DNA of 46,428 bases. Source: Phytomonospora sp040655735. Its GTDB lineage: Bacteria > Actinomycetota > Actinomycetes > Mycobacteriales > Micromonosporaceae. The translations under genes and the position numbers were made by a program. The notes under the pieces are model-generated. The model saw nothing but the letters and a program-made list of their open reading frames with translations. It ran no database searches and had not been told where the DNA came from. Shown here one piece after another: positions 16,776 through 25,265 of this stretch (position 1 is its first letter; every line of letters begins with the position of its first letter). Location of the stretch: assembly GCF_040655735.1 (NCBI RefSeq), contig NZ_JBFAKK010000028.1, positions 1 to 46,428 on the forward strand, read 5' to 3'.

Positions 16776-18026
16776 ATGGCCGAGCAGTGGTTCGAAGGCA
16801 ACGGCTTGGATGAACTAGCAGCCATCATTGACGCTGACTACGCCCAAGTGCCCATCTGGCGTTCGCAAGCCGCCGCATACCGCAAGCTCACCGAGCTCGC
16901 CGAGTTGCATCATTCGAAGATCACCGGACATCTACAACGGGCGATGGATCATTGGTCGTCCCGTGCCACAAGTGTGGTGCGCTATGAGTCCTCCGGCATC
17001 GCCGAGTCCTTCCAGCGAGGCATGCTCACAGCCTCTGGCAACGCCCGGGCGCTGGACGCCATCGCCGATGCAATCGAAGCCGCCAAAACCGATCTGGACG
17101 AGATCCGCGCCGAGTGGGCGGCAATGAAGGCGGCCTACGAGAAAGATCCCCACGTTTTCGACAACTACGCCATCGACGGCGTCACCGGATTCCAAGCGGC
17201 CAAGGCATCGTACGACCAGGCTGCCAGGGATCGAATGCACACCATGTCGGTCGAGACCACCCAGGCGTGGCACACCGACATGCACGAGCCGGGCCCTTAC
17301 ACAGGCCCCACATATGGCAACGTCCCCCGCGTCCCCGTCACCCCCTCCGACGGCTCCGGGTCCGGCGGCGGTCGCGACATCACCTACCCCTTCACCTACA
17401 CCCCGCCGCCCCCTACCCCGCCCCCGCCCGCCGCCGCGGGCGCGGACCCGCCCCTCCTCACGCCCACTCCCCGCCCGCCCGACGGCCCCCAGCTCGAGTT
17501 CCCCACCCCTGGCCCCGGCCCCGGCGTCATCACGGGGCCCGGGCCCGTCCCCACCCCGTCTCCCGTCGGGCCCGCGCCGCTCAGCCCCATGCACGGCACG
17601 CCTCCGCCGAACCCCGGCCTTTTCGGTGGGATGCGTCCGTCCGCCACGCCCGGCCTTCCCGTGCAGCGGCCGGGGGGCATGTCCCCCGCCCCCGCAGGCG
17701 GCCCTCGCACTTCACCCTCCGTGCTCGGCCAGCGGCCGACGCAGGCGGGCTTGACCCGGCCGGCGGCCGCCTCTGCGGCCAACGATCGCGGCGTGATCCG
17801 GAATCCGCGGCAGGCCGCGACGAACAACGCCGGCGGTGGGCAGCGCGGTCGCGCTCAGGACGAGGACCGGTACAGCCCCGCTCACCGGGATGGGCCGGAG
17901 ACCGACGAACTCTTCGAGGGTCTGGCCCTCGACGCGGGGCCGGACGTGGTGCGACCGGAACCGCCGACGAAGGTGCGGCGGCGTGACGCCGGACCTGCTT
18001 TGCGGCGGGTTCCCCGGAAGAGCTGA
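16776..18026 (+). CDS. Long PPE/WXG-like protein with proline-rich tail
   Basis: This 416-residue protein starts 12 bases after its neighbour, with GGGGAGGA upstream. Residues about 1-165 form a long helical hairpin, with HWSSRATSV (about 58-66) at a likely WxG-type turn. Residues about 185-330 are a Pro/Gly/Thr-rich tail with long Pro-Pro runs, followed by a charged end (EDRYSPAHRDGPETDELFEG) like that of other actinobacterial PPE-like substrates. It is the probable heavy partner of the 118-residue protein, exported by a type VII machine. The helical part uses a lower-GC codon set than surrounding genes. A strong two-way terminator follows at 18054. Confidence 0.65.
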   Translation: MAEQWFEGNGLDELAAIIDADYAQVPIWRSQAAAYRKLTELAELHHSKITGHLQRAMDHWSSRATSVVRYESSGIAESFQRGMLTASGNARALDAIADAIEAAKTDLDEIRAEWAAMKAAYEKDPHVFDNYAIDGVTGFQAAKASYDQAARDRMHTMSVETTQAWHTDMHEPGPYTGPTYGNVPRVPVTPSDGSGSGGGRDITYPFTYTPPPPTPPPPAAAGADPPLLTPTPRPPDGPQLEFPTPGPGPGVITGPGPVPTPSPVGPAPLSPMHGTPPPNPGLFGGMRPSATPGLPVQRPGGMSPAPAGGPRTSPSVLGQRPTQAGLTRPAAASAANDRGVIRNPRQAATNNAGGGQRGRAQDEDRYSPAHRDGPETDELFEGLALDAGPDVVRPEPPTKVRRRDAGPALRRVPRKS

Positions 18027-18053
18027 CGCGGTCGGCCGCACACACGAGCACGA

Positions 18054-18083
18054 ACGGGCCCGGCGCCTTCGCGCCGGGCCCGT
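18054..18083. terminator. Bidirectional terminator between convergent genes
   Basis: ACGGGCCCGGCGC (18054-18066) pairs perfectly over 13 bases with GCGCCGGGCCCGT (18071-18083) around the loop CTTC. It sits 27 bases after the PPE-like gene and 60 bases from the end of the convergent xylanase gene, so it can serve both. Confidence 0.8.
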
Positions 18084-18143
18084 CCCCCGCATTCGTCGTG
18101 CGACTCACCAGTCGTGCGATCTACCGTCCGTCCTGCCCGGCCG

Positions 18144-19538
18144 TCATCCGACCGTGCAGCTCGTACCGTTCAACGTGAACGCGTTCGGCGCCGTGTTCAC
18201 CCCTGTCCAGGTGCCGTTGAAGCCGATCTGCGTCGACTGTCCGGGCGCGATCGTGCCGTTGTACGCCACGTTCCGCACCGTCACGGTCGTCCCCGACTGC
18301 GTGTAGGTGCCGTTCCAGCCCTGGCTCACGCTCTGTCCACTGGGGAATGTCCACACCAGGCTCCACGCCGTGATCGACGCCGTTCCGGTGTTGGCGACCG
18401 TCACCGCGCCGGTGAACCCGCCTTGCCAGTCGTTCGTGCGGTACGTGACCTTGCAGGGGCCGGGATCGGGGTCGGGATCCGGGCCCGGGCCCGGCGTTCC
18501 GCCAAGAGCGGTCAGGGTGCTCTGGTAGGCGGGTTTCGCCTGGTAGTTGGCGTCGTAGATCAGCGCGGCGCCCTGTCCGGGGAAGACGTCGGGCACCCAC
18601 GAGTACTTGTCGGTGAAGCCCCAGATGGTGATCCCGCGGCAGCGGCTCACCCCGAGGCAGGCGTTGACGACGGCGGCGTAGTCGGCGGCCTGCCGGGCGA
18701 GTTTCGTCGCGTCGGGAGGTGTCTGCATGCGGATGTCGAGTTCGGTGATCCGCACGTCGAGCCCGAGGTCGGCGAAGCGCTGGAGGTTGGCCCTCATGTC
18801 ACCGGGGACGCCCCCGACGGTCAGGTGGGCCTGGAAGCCGATGCCGTCGATCGGAACGCCCTGGGCCTTCAGGTCGCGGATCATGTTGTAGTACATGGTG
18901 CTCTTGGCGTTGATGCCGTCGATGTTGTAGTCGTTGATGAACAGCTTCGCCGTCGGGCTCGCCGCCCGCGCGGCGCGGAAGGCCTCGGCGATGTAGCTCG
19001 CGCCGAGCTTCTGGTACCAGAAGGAGTCGCGGTAGGCGGCGTTGTCGCCGACGACCTCGTTCACCACGTCCCACGTGTCCACAGAGGACCCGAAGTGCTT
19101 GACGACGGTGTCGATGTGGGTGCGCATCACCGGCAGGAGTTCGGCCGCCGACAGGTTCTGCACCCATTGGGGTGTCTGCGAATGCCACACGAGCGTGTGG
19201 CCGTAGACGCGCTGCCCGTTCTGGGCGGCGAAATTGACCACGGCGTCGCCGCCGGACCAGTTGAAGGAGCCGCGGGACGGCTGGACCGTTTCCCACTTCA
19301 TCGCGTTCTCGGCGGTCAGCGAGTTGAACTCGCGGGCGACGATCTCGCGATACGCGGTCTCGCCGGACAGGAGGCTGGGCTCGACGGCCGTGCCGATGAC
19401 GATGTTCTTCTCCGCGGCGGCCGCGCGCAGAGTGCTCGCCGCCTGCGACGGGGAGCCGGTGAGGATGAGCCCGAACGTGGCCAGCAGGGCCACGATTCCC
19501 AGGCGCGCCAGTAAGAGTCTTGCGTCCTTTGTGTACAC
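18144..19538 (-). CDS. Secreted GH10 endo-1,4-beta-xylanase with CBM2
   Basis: The 464-residue enzyme has a signal peptide (residues 1-34, ending SPSQAA), a GH10 catalytic domain (about 35-345) with acid/base Glu161 in DVVNEVVGD and nucleophile Glu266 in ITELDIR, a short PGPDPDPDP linker (about 349-361) and a CBM2 cellulose/xylan-binding module (about 362-464; CKVTYRTNDW...NGTSC, with surface Trp residues). It cleaves xylan outside the cell. The GTG start at 19538 is supported by GGAAAGG just upstream. The palindrome GCGGTTACCGC at 19565-19575 lies 27 bases upstream and could be a regulator site. Confidence 0.95.
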   Translation of the reverse strand: MYTKDARLLLARLGIVALLATFGLILTGSPSQAASTLRAAAAEKNIVIGTAVEPSLLSGETAYREIVAREFNSLTAENAMKWETVQPSRGSFNWSGGDAVVNFAAQNGQRVYGHTLVWHSQTPQWVQNLSAAELLPVMRTHIDTVVKHFGSSVDTWDVVNEVVGDNAAYRDSFWYQKLGASYIAEAFRAARAASPTAKLFINDYNIDGINAKSTMYYNMIRDLKAQGVPIDGIGFQAHLTVGGVPGDMRANLQRFADLGLDVRITELDIRMQTPPDATKLARQAADYAAVVNACLGVSRCRGITIWGFTDKYSWVPDVFPGQGAALIYDANYQAKPAYQSTLTALGGTPGPGPDPDPDPGPCKVTYRTNDWQGGFTGAVTVANTGTASITAWSLVWTFPSGQSVSQGWNGTYTQSGTTVTVRNVAYNGTIAPGQSTQIGFNGTWTGVNTAPNAFTLNGTSCTVG

Positions 19539-19564
19539 GGTGCTGCCTTTCCAAGGAGCGAAAA

Positions 19565-19575
19565 GCGGTTACCGC
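19565..19575. promoter_or_regulatory. Short palindrome upstream of xylanase
   Basis: GCGGT-T-ACCGC is a perfect inverted repeat with one central base, 27 bases before the xylanase GTG, and it includes the stop codon of the upstream cupin gene. LacI-family regulators of glycoside hydrolases bind sites of this size in such places. The site is short, so chance is possible. Confidence 0.3.
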
Positions 19576-20291
19576 GCAGGTTGGGCACCTTCCACGTCGA
19601 AGGTCTGCAGGTGTCCGCACATTCCGTACCGGAGCGGTCCGGCGTGCGCCGGGGCCGCGTGCACGGAAGCTTGTGACAGGTGCGCGGGATCGGCTTCGGC
19701 CAGCGCGTCGAGGTGTTCACCAGTTCGGCGCGCTTCGGCCAGCGGCCTCTCCCGCCATAGATTCTGCCAGCCGGAGGCCTTGCCGCGCACCAGTTTCGCG
19801 GCGAGTTCGTGAAGTTCGGCCAAGGCGGCCGGTCCCTCGTCCTCGACGCGGGCGCGCCAGCCGAGGTATCCCTCGACGGCGAGGTCCCGGCGTCGGCGGA
19901 CGAAGTCCTCGGCACCGGGGCCGGGCGGGATGGCGGTCGCGGCGGCGTACGCCTCGGGATCGGCGAGGATTTCGGGCGGGTAGGTCATGACGGCGTCGCC
20001 GGCTTCGGGGAGCCCGGCGTTGGACATGACGACGAGGATCTCCAGGCCGCCGTGGTTGACCAGGCGGTGCACGGTCCCCGGCGTGAACCACAGGATCCGT
20101 TCGCGCGTAAGGGAATGCGAGGCGAAACCGGTCGAGTCGAGCGTCTCGACGGCACCTTCGCCGCCGACCACGACATAGCCCTCGGCCGAGGCGGTGTGCA
20201 GATGCGGCGAACCGCCGGCCATTCCATCCACTGTGGACCAGTCATAGACGGTGACGCGCGAGACCGAGGTCCCGCCGGGGAACCACGACAT
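19569..20291 (-). CDS. Cupin-domain protein
   Basis: The 240-residue protein has a single N-terminal cupin barrel (about 10-115) with motif 1 GGSPHLHTASAEGYVVVGGEG, motif 2 TPGTVHRLVNHGGLEILVVMS and a predominantly helical C-terminal part (about 120-230). The His-x-His...Glu and later His pattern would bind a divalent metal. ATG 20291 overlaps the stop of the zincin gene by one base (TGATG), so the two are coupled. A sugar or small-molecule-binding role is possible; the substrate is unknown. It precedes the xylanase by about 30 bases and may be cotranscribed with it. Confidence 0.75.
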   Translation of the reverse strand: MSWFPGGTSVSRVTVYDWSTVDGMAGGSPHLHTASAEGYVVVGGEGAVETLDSTGFASHSLTRERILWFTPGTVHRLVNHGGLEILVVMSNAGLPEAGDAVMTYPPEILADPEAYAAATAIPPGPGAEDFVRRRRDLAVEGYLGWRARVEDEGPAALAELHELAAKLVRGKASGWQNLWRERPLAEARRTGEHLDALAEADPAHLSQASVHAAPAHAGPLRYGMCGHLQTFDVEGAQPAR

Positions 20292-20644
20292 CAGCCCCAG
20301 CCCCATTCGTGCAGGTGCGCGTCGTCGATGCCGAAGTGGTGGGCGATCTCGTGCACGACCGTCACCGCCACCTCCTCGACGACGTCCTCGTCGGTGTCGC
20401 AGATCCGCAGGATCGGGTTGCGGAAGATGCTGATCTTGTCGGGCAGCACCCCTCCGTAGTCCCACCCCCGGTCGGGCAGCGCGACGCCCTCGTAGAGCCC
20501 GAGCAGTTCGGGACCGTCGGACGGGGACTCGTCCTCGACGACGATCGCCACGTTGCGCATCATGCGCAGCAGCTGCTCGGGTATCTCGTCGAGGGCGTCG
20601 GCGACGAGTTCTTCGAAACGTTCGGCATCCATCTCCACGGCCAC
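20291..20644 (-). CDS. Metallopeptidase-family zincin (DUF1025 type)
   Basis: This 117-residue protein carries the minimal zincin signature HEIAHHFGIDD: His98, Glu99, His102 and a following Asp as third ligand. The N-terminal MDAERFEELVADALDEIPE is typical of this small actinobacterial family, which has no signal peptide and an unknown substrate. I accept GTG 20644 because TAACTT lies six bases upstream in the leaderless arrangement seen at many genes here; ATG 20632 is the alternative. It is divergent from serS with only 55 bases between the two starts. Confidence 0.85.
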   Translation of the reverse strand: MAVEMDAERFEELVADALDEIPEQLLRMMRNVAIVVEDESPSDGPELLGLYEGVALPDRGWDYGGVLPDKISIFRNPILRICDTDEDVVEEVAVTVVHEIAHHFGIDDAHLHEWGWG

Positions 20645-20699
20645 GCCGACAAGTTAACTCGCGTGCGGGCCGTTTCGGTCTGTCGTTACCCTGAACGGC

Positions 20700-21959
20700 A
20701 TGATTGATCTGCGCATTCTCCGCGAGAACCCGGACCTCCTACGTGCCAGCCAGCGCACCCGCGGAGCGTCCGAGTCCGCGGTCGACACGCTGGTCAAGGC
20801 CGACGAGGACAACCGCGCCGCCCTGCACGCCTACGAGGTGCTGCGCGCCGAGCAGAAGACGCTCGGCAAGCAGGTCGCCAAGGCCAAGGGCGAGGAGAAG
20901 GCCGAGCTGCTGGCCCGCACGAAGGAGCTCGCGGTCCAGGTCAAGGCCGCCGACGCGCAGGTCACCGAGAGTGCCGAGGCGCTCAAGAAGGCCCAGCTCG
21001 ACGTCCCGAACATCGTCGACGAGGGCGTCGTGCCCGGCGGTGAGGACGACTTCGTCGTTCTGCGCGAGGTCGGCGAGATCCCGGCCATCGAGAAGGTCCG
21101 CGACCACCTGGAGCTGGGCGAGCTGCTCGGCGCCATCGACATGGAGCGCGGCGCGAAGGTCTCGGGCTCGCGCTTCTCGTTCCTGACCGGTCCGGGCGCG
21201 CTGCTCCAGATCGCGCTGCTCCAGCTGGGGATCCAGCGGGCGGTCGCCAACGGCCTGACGCCGATGATCACGCCGGTGCTGGTGCGCCCGGAGTCGATGG
21301 AGGGCACCGGATTCCTGGGCGCGCACGCCGAGGAGGTCTACTACCTGGAGCGCGACGACCTGTACCTGGTCGGCACCTCGGAGGTCGCGCTGGCGGCGTT
21401 CCACAGTGACGAGATCCTCGACCTGACCGAGCCGAAGCGCTACGCGGGCTGGTCGAGCTGCTTCCGCCGCGAGGCCGGCAGCCACGGCAAAGACACCCGC
21501 GGCATCATCCGCGTGCACCAGTTCGACAAGGTCGAGATGTTCTCCTTCTGCAAGCCCGAGCAGGCGCGCGACGAGCACCTGCGGATGCTGGCGATGGAAG
21601 AGGAGATGATGGGCCTGCTCGGCCTGCCCTACCGGGTCATCGACACCGCGGCGGGCGACCTGGGCAGCTCGGCGGCCCGCAAGTTCGACATCGAGGCGTG
21701 GTTCCCCTCGCAGGAGCGCTACCGCGAGCTGACCTCGTCGTCGAACTGCACGACCTTCCAGGCCCGCCGCCTCAACGTCCGCTACCGCGACGAGGAGGGC
21801 CGCTCGCAGATCGCCGCGACCCTCAACGGCACGCTGGCGACCACGCGCTTCCTCGTGGCGATCCTGGAGAACAACCAGCAGGCCGACGGTTCGGTCATCG
21901 TGCCCGAGGCGCTGCGCCCGTGGGTCGGCAAGGACGTGCTGGAGCCGGTGGGTTCCTGA
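20700..21959 (+). CDS. Seryl-tRNA synthetase
   Basis: The 419-residue class II synthetase charges tRNA-Ser. It has the N-terminal antiparallel coiled-coil arm (about 30-100, Lys/Ala/Glu-rich), motif 2 around SSCFRREAGSHGKDTRG and motif 3 in TLATTRFLVAILENNQQ. Length is normal. The ATG at 20700 follows TACCCT (20687-20692) by seven bases and lacks a Shine-Dalgarno sequence, so a leaderless mRNA is likely. Its stop overlaps the start of the downstream HAD phosphatase (TGATG), which ties the two genes into one operon. Confidence 0.97.
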   Translation: MIDLRILRENPDLLRASQRTRGASESAVDTLVKADEDNRAALHAYEVLRAEQKTLGKQVAKAKGEEKAELLARTKELAVQVKAADAQVTESAEALKKAQLDVPNIVDEGVVPGGEDDFVVLREVGEIPAIEKVRDHLELGELLGAIDMERGAKVSGSRFSFLTGPGALLQIALLQLGIQRAVANGLTPMITPVLVRPESMEGTGFLGAHAEEVYYLERDDLYLVGTSEVALAAFHSDEILDLTEPKRYAGWSSCFRREAGSHGKDTRGIIRVHQFDKVEMFSFCKPEQARDEHLRMLAMEEEMMGLLGLPYRVIDTAAGDLGSSAARKFDIEAWFPSQERYRELTSSSNCTTFQARRLNVRYRDEEGRSQIAATLNGTLATTRFLVAILENNQQADGSVIVPEALRPWVGKDVLEPVGS

Positions 21960-22780
21960 TGCGCAGGCCGGGGCTCGTCGCGGTCGACATCGACGGGACC
22001 GTGCTTCGGCACGGTTCCGGTCACCAGGCGAGCCCGGCCGTCGTCGACGCCTTGCGGGCGGTCCGCGACGCGGGCGTGCCCGTGGTCGTGGCGACCGCAC
22101 GTGCCGAGTGCGAGGCCCGCAAGGTCGTCGCCGGGCTGGGGCTGACCGATGGGCTGCACGTCTACTCGCACGGCGGCCTGGTCCACGACCTCGGCGCCGG
22201 GCGCGACGTGCACCGCTCCCACTTCGACGCCGGCGCGGCGGTGCGGGCGTTCCTCGACGTCGATCCGGCGGCGAGCTTCGTCGTCGAACACGACGAGGGC
22301 GGCTGGTCGACTTGCGAGAACTACGTGCGCGGCTTCCCGACCACCTGGCGGGAACGGCTGCCGCTGGACGCCCTGACCGCTTCGCGGACGATCCTCCTCG
22401 GCGTGAAGGTGACCTGCGACGGCACCTCTTACGGCCCCACCGACCACTGCCCCCACGGCGCCACCGCCGTGCAGGCCGCCGGTCTCGATGCCACCGTGTA
22501 CCGCACCGATGTGGGGATCAAGGGCTGGATCGCGGTCCTGGCGGCGGGCACCTCGAAGGCCTCGGGGCTGGGGAGGGTGGCCGAGGAGTACGGGGTGGAC
22601 CCGGCCGACGTCGTGGCCTTCGGCGACTCCAGCAACGACCTGCCGATGTTCGCTTGGGCGGGCCACGCGGTGGCGATGGGACAGGCTCTGGACGACGTGA
22701 AGGCGGCGGCCGACGAAGTCGCGCCGGCCGTCACAGAAGACGGCGTGGCGACGGTTCTTCGCCGGTGGTTCCCGAGGTAG
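21959..22780 (+). CDS. Cof-type HAD-superfamily phosphatase (copy 1)
   Basis: The 273-residue protein has HAD motif I VAVDIDGTV (nucleophile Asp10, acid/base Asp12), motif II VVATAR and motif IV GDSSNDLPMF (about 222-231), with the C2 cap between. Cof-type enzymes dephosphorylate sugar phosphates and cofactors. Translation is coupled to serS. The last 75 residues are nearly identical in pattern to those of the gene ending at 25265 (both contain NDLPMFAWAGHAVAMGQA), so the two arose by duplication. Confidence 0.9.
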   Translation: MRRPGLVAVDIDGTVLRHGSGHQASPAVVDALRAVRDAGVPVVVATARAECEARKVVAGLGLTDGLHVYSHGGLVHDLGAGRDVHRSHFDAGAAVRAFLDVDPAASFVVEHDEGGWSTCENYVRGFPTTWRERLPLDALTASRTILLGVKVTCDGTSYGPTDHCPHGATAVQAAGLDATVYRTDVGIKGWIAVLAAGTSKASGLGRVAEEYGVDPADVVAFGDSSNDLPMFAWAGHAVAMGQALDDVKAAADEVAPAVTEDGVATVLRRWFPR

Positions 22781-23504
22781 AGGGCCCGACTGGGCAGGGC
22801 CCGGCCAGCCGGGCTGACGAAAGGGCTGGGCCCGGCCAGCCCGGCTGGCCGCCCGGGCGAACAGGCTGGGCAGAGCCCGGCCGACCGGGCCGGGCTGGCC
22901 GCCCCCCAACGGCCCGCAGCCCAGGCCGAGGACCGGGTCCAGGGACGGAGTTCCTGGTGGGGGTCTGGGGGCGAAGCCTCCCAGCGGGGTCTGGGGCGGT
23001 GCCCCAGCAGGGTCCGGGACGGAGTCCCGGCGGGGGTGCTGGGGGCGGAGCCACCCAGCCGGTCGAACGCGAGGAACAGGCCAGCCACCAAGCACCCAAG
23101 CTGCCGCGCTGGCCGACTCCTCGGCCGGCAGCTGGCCGGCGAGCTGCCGACCACCGCCGCCGAGCTACCGCTCGTGACCGGCATGGCCCTGGGTGTGGGC
23201 AGCGTTCTGTCCCACGCGGCTTCGGGAATCGCGCATTTTCCCTGTGCGCCCCAGGGGGCCCCACAGATCACGATACGGGCGAGGTGCGACATTTCGCCGC
23301 GCACGGAACGAGGCCCAGCAGGATCCGGGAAAGAGTCCAGCGAGGGAGAGCGCAGGGAAACGCGAAGGACGCGGGTCCAACGAAGCGCGCGGAGTGCGGA
23401 AGAGCCGGGGCACGGCAGCGCTGAGGCGGAGCCTCGGTCGAGTGCCGAGAACTCCGCCCGCATCAACTCACCTCGATCCAAACCCGCCCACCTCTACCCA
23501 ACCC
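22781..23504. repeat. Repeat-rich 724-base gene-free gap
   Basis: There is no convincing coding sequence here. Positions about 22790-22912 contain three imperfect copies of a GGGCCCGGCCAGCC-type unit of roughly 35-40 bases. Positions 22937-23062 contain five consecutive hairpin units of about 24 bases with a GGTCYGGGR-CGGAG-YCCCGGC pattern, compensatory changes keeping each palindromic. A further hairpin lies at 23242-23266 (CTGTG/CACAG outer, GCCCC/GGGGC inner). The rest is anonymous GC-rich sequence. Such hairpin arrays are common in actinobacterial spacers and may act as terminators or mRNA stabilisers. Confidence 0.7.
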
Positions 23505-24197
23505 TCAAACCCGAGTACTGACGATCGCGTCGAGCGCCAGACTCACCCCCACGTCCGTCCCGTCACCCACGTCACCGTCGCCGCCACCAGTCCCCACGTC
23601 CCCCGACGGCCCCACGAGCCGCACCGGCCCCTCCACACCCAGCGTGAACTCCTCGATCGTCAGGCTCCCGATCGTCGCCGTCAGCCTCAGCGGCTCAGCC
23701 GACGTGAACACCACCGGCCCGCCGTCCGCTCCCCCGTCGCCCCACTCGGCGGGCGGGTGCTCCACCGTCACGACCAGGTCGACGCTGATCACGATCCTCC
23801 ACACCGGCGGCAGGATCGACTCCTGCTCAATCTCCGCCCGCCCGTCCCCGACGATCGTCACCACGCCGAGCCCGTCCCCGACCCCGTCCCCGACCCCGGC
23901 CGCCCCGTCCACCACCGGCGCCGTCGTCATCTCCAGGCGGGTGGGATCGGTCCCCCCGAGGTCGACCTCGAACCGCTCCGCCGCCATCCGAAGATCCCCG
24001 GCCATGGGATCGGTCCGGTGCGCCCCCTCGGCACCGTCCTCCGTGCGGAACTCGCCCCCGTCGTTGGCGACCCGGTAGGGCGCCACGAGGATCCTTCCCC
24101 CGTCCCCGCCCCCTGCCGCCGCGACCCCCGCCACCCCGCCGACGATCCCCACCATCGCGGCCGTCGTCAGCACCGCCAGTTTCCCCACGATTCGCAC
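23505..24197 (-). CDS. Predicted secreted or anchored protein of unknown function
   Basis: I choose GTG 24197 (preceded by GGGGG, seven bases spacing), giving 230 residues. The N-terminus is a signal peptide or anchor (IVGKLAVLTTAAMVGIVGG, about 3-21). The mature part is rich in Gly, Asp and Val with alternating beta strands, and includes Gly/Asp-rich runs near residues 115-125 and 205-220. No known domain is evident. It stands alone between two HAD phosphatase paralogues, next to the repeat gap. An in-frame start at 24239 is possible but would put charged residues before the signal segment. Confidence 0.6.
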   Translation of the reverse strand: MRIVGKLAVLTTAAMVGIVGGVAGVAAAGGGDGGRILVAPYRVANDGGEFRTEDGAEGAHRTDPMAGDLRMAAERFEVDLGGTDPTRLEMTTAPVVDGAAGVGDGVGDGLGVVTIVGDGRAEIEQESILPPVWRIVISVDLVVTVEHPPAEWGDGGADGGPVVFTSAEPLRLTATIGSLTIEEFTLGVEGPVRLVGPSGDVGTGGGDGDVGDGTDVGVSLALDAIVSTRV

Positions 24198-24377
24198 GTC
24201 TCTACCCCCATGAACGTCGTGGCCCGCCACCGCGCACACCTCGACGCGCCGCCTGAGCCGCGCATGAACCTAGCGTGAGAACCCCTCACATCGCCGCCGT
24301 TCGACCCCCGCATGGCGCGTTCCCGCCGTCCGCACCGCCCCCAAGCCCCCCGCACCTTTCACCTTCGATCAGCCGAA

Positions 24378-24392
24378 TTGTGCCCAACACAA
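24378..24392. promoter_or_regulatory. Inverted repeat in divergent promoter region
   Basis: TTGTG-CCCAA-CACAA forms five-base arms with a five-base spacer in the 243-base region between the divergent secreted-protein gene and the second HAD gene. It lies about 50 bases upstream of the TAATGT -10 box at 24429. An operator role is possible but unproven. Confidence 0.35.
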
Positions 24393-24440
24393 CTCCCCTT
24401 TGATCACAGCCGTTCACCCCCGCGTCGGTAATGTCGGATG

Positions 24441-25265
24441 ATGATGCGCACCCCCAAACTCGTCGTCGTCGACCTCGACGGCACCGTCGTCGGCCACGAC
24501 ACGACCCACCTGCGCCCCAGCCCGGCCGTGGTGGACGCCCTGGCGGCCGTACGACGGGCGGGCGTCCCGGTGGCGGTCGCGACGGGCCGGGCGTTGTGGA
24601 GCACCCTGCGCACCATCGCCGACCTCGGCTTCACCGACGGCCTCCACGTCGCCTCGCACGGCGCGGTCGTCTACGACATCGCCACCAAGCGGGCGGTGCA
24701 CCGGCAGCACATCGACCCGGCCGCGGCGATCACGGCCTACAGCACCGCCGACCCGGAGGTCACCTTCGCCGTCGAGTACGAGTCGCGGGGCTGGGTGACC
24801 ACCGCCGACTTCAAGCGCGACTTCGAGTCGGTGTGGCTGCACACCCTCGAACTGGAGGCCCTGTCGGCGACGCGGACGGTGCGGCTCGTGGCGCGTGTAC
24901 CGAGCCAGAACCCTTACGGCGTCGGGGAGGCGCGCTGCCCCCGCGCGCAGGCCGCGACCGACGGCGCCCGCCTCGACACGAGCATCTACCACGCCGAGGT
25001 CGGCTTCAACGGCTGGACCGACATCGGCCCGGCCGGCGCCACGAAGGCCTCGGGCCTCGACCGCGTCGCACAGGCCTACGGGGTCACCGCCGCCGAGACG
25101 GTCGTGTTCGGCGATTCGGCCAACGACCTGCCGATGTTCGCCTGGGCGGGGCATGCTGTGGCCATGGGACAGGCCGCCGACTCGATCAAGGCGGCGGCCG
25201 ACGAGGTCGCCCCCTCCGTAGGCGAGGACGGCGTCGCCGCGGTGCTGCGGCGGTGGTTCCCATGA
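24441..25265 (+). CDS. Cof-type HAD-superfamily phosphatase (copy 2)
   Basis: The protein carries motif I VVVDLDGTV, motif II VAVATGRA and motif IV FGDSANDLPMFAWAG, as in copy 1 at 21959. Three consecutive ATG codons (24438, 24441, 24444) begin the frame. TAATGT at 24429-24434 lies six bases before the middle ATG, so I take 24441 as the leaderless start (274 residues). The stop overlaps the ATG of the third HAD gene (ATGA). The substrate is unknown; sugar phosphates are usual. Confidence 0.88.
   Translation: MMRTPKLVVVDLDGTVVGHDTTHLRPSPAVVDALAAVRRAGVPVAVATGRALWSTLRTIADLGFTDGLHVASHGAVVYDIATKRAVHRQHIDPAAAITAYSTADPEVTFAVEYESRGWVTTADFKRDFESVWLHTLELEALSATRTVRLVARVPSQNPYGVGEARCPRAQAATDGARLDTSIYHAEVGFNGWTDIGPAGATKASGLDRVAQAYGVTAAETVVFGDSANDLPMFAWAGHAVAMGQAADSIKAAADEVAPSVGEDGVAAVLRRWFP

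Noticed and set aside
15254..18026. A complete ESX/type VII locus
   Set aside because: Only the mycosin and two substrate-like proteins are present. The flanks are pheA and a xylanase, and no Ecc protein is encoded in the window.
23036..23521. Overlapping frames of 70-180 codons on both strands in the repeat gap
   Set aside because: None has a ribosome site or leaderless box, and all are built from the hairpin repeats or anonymous sequence.
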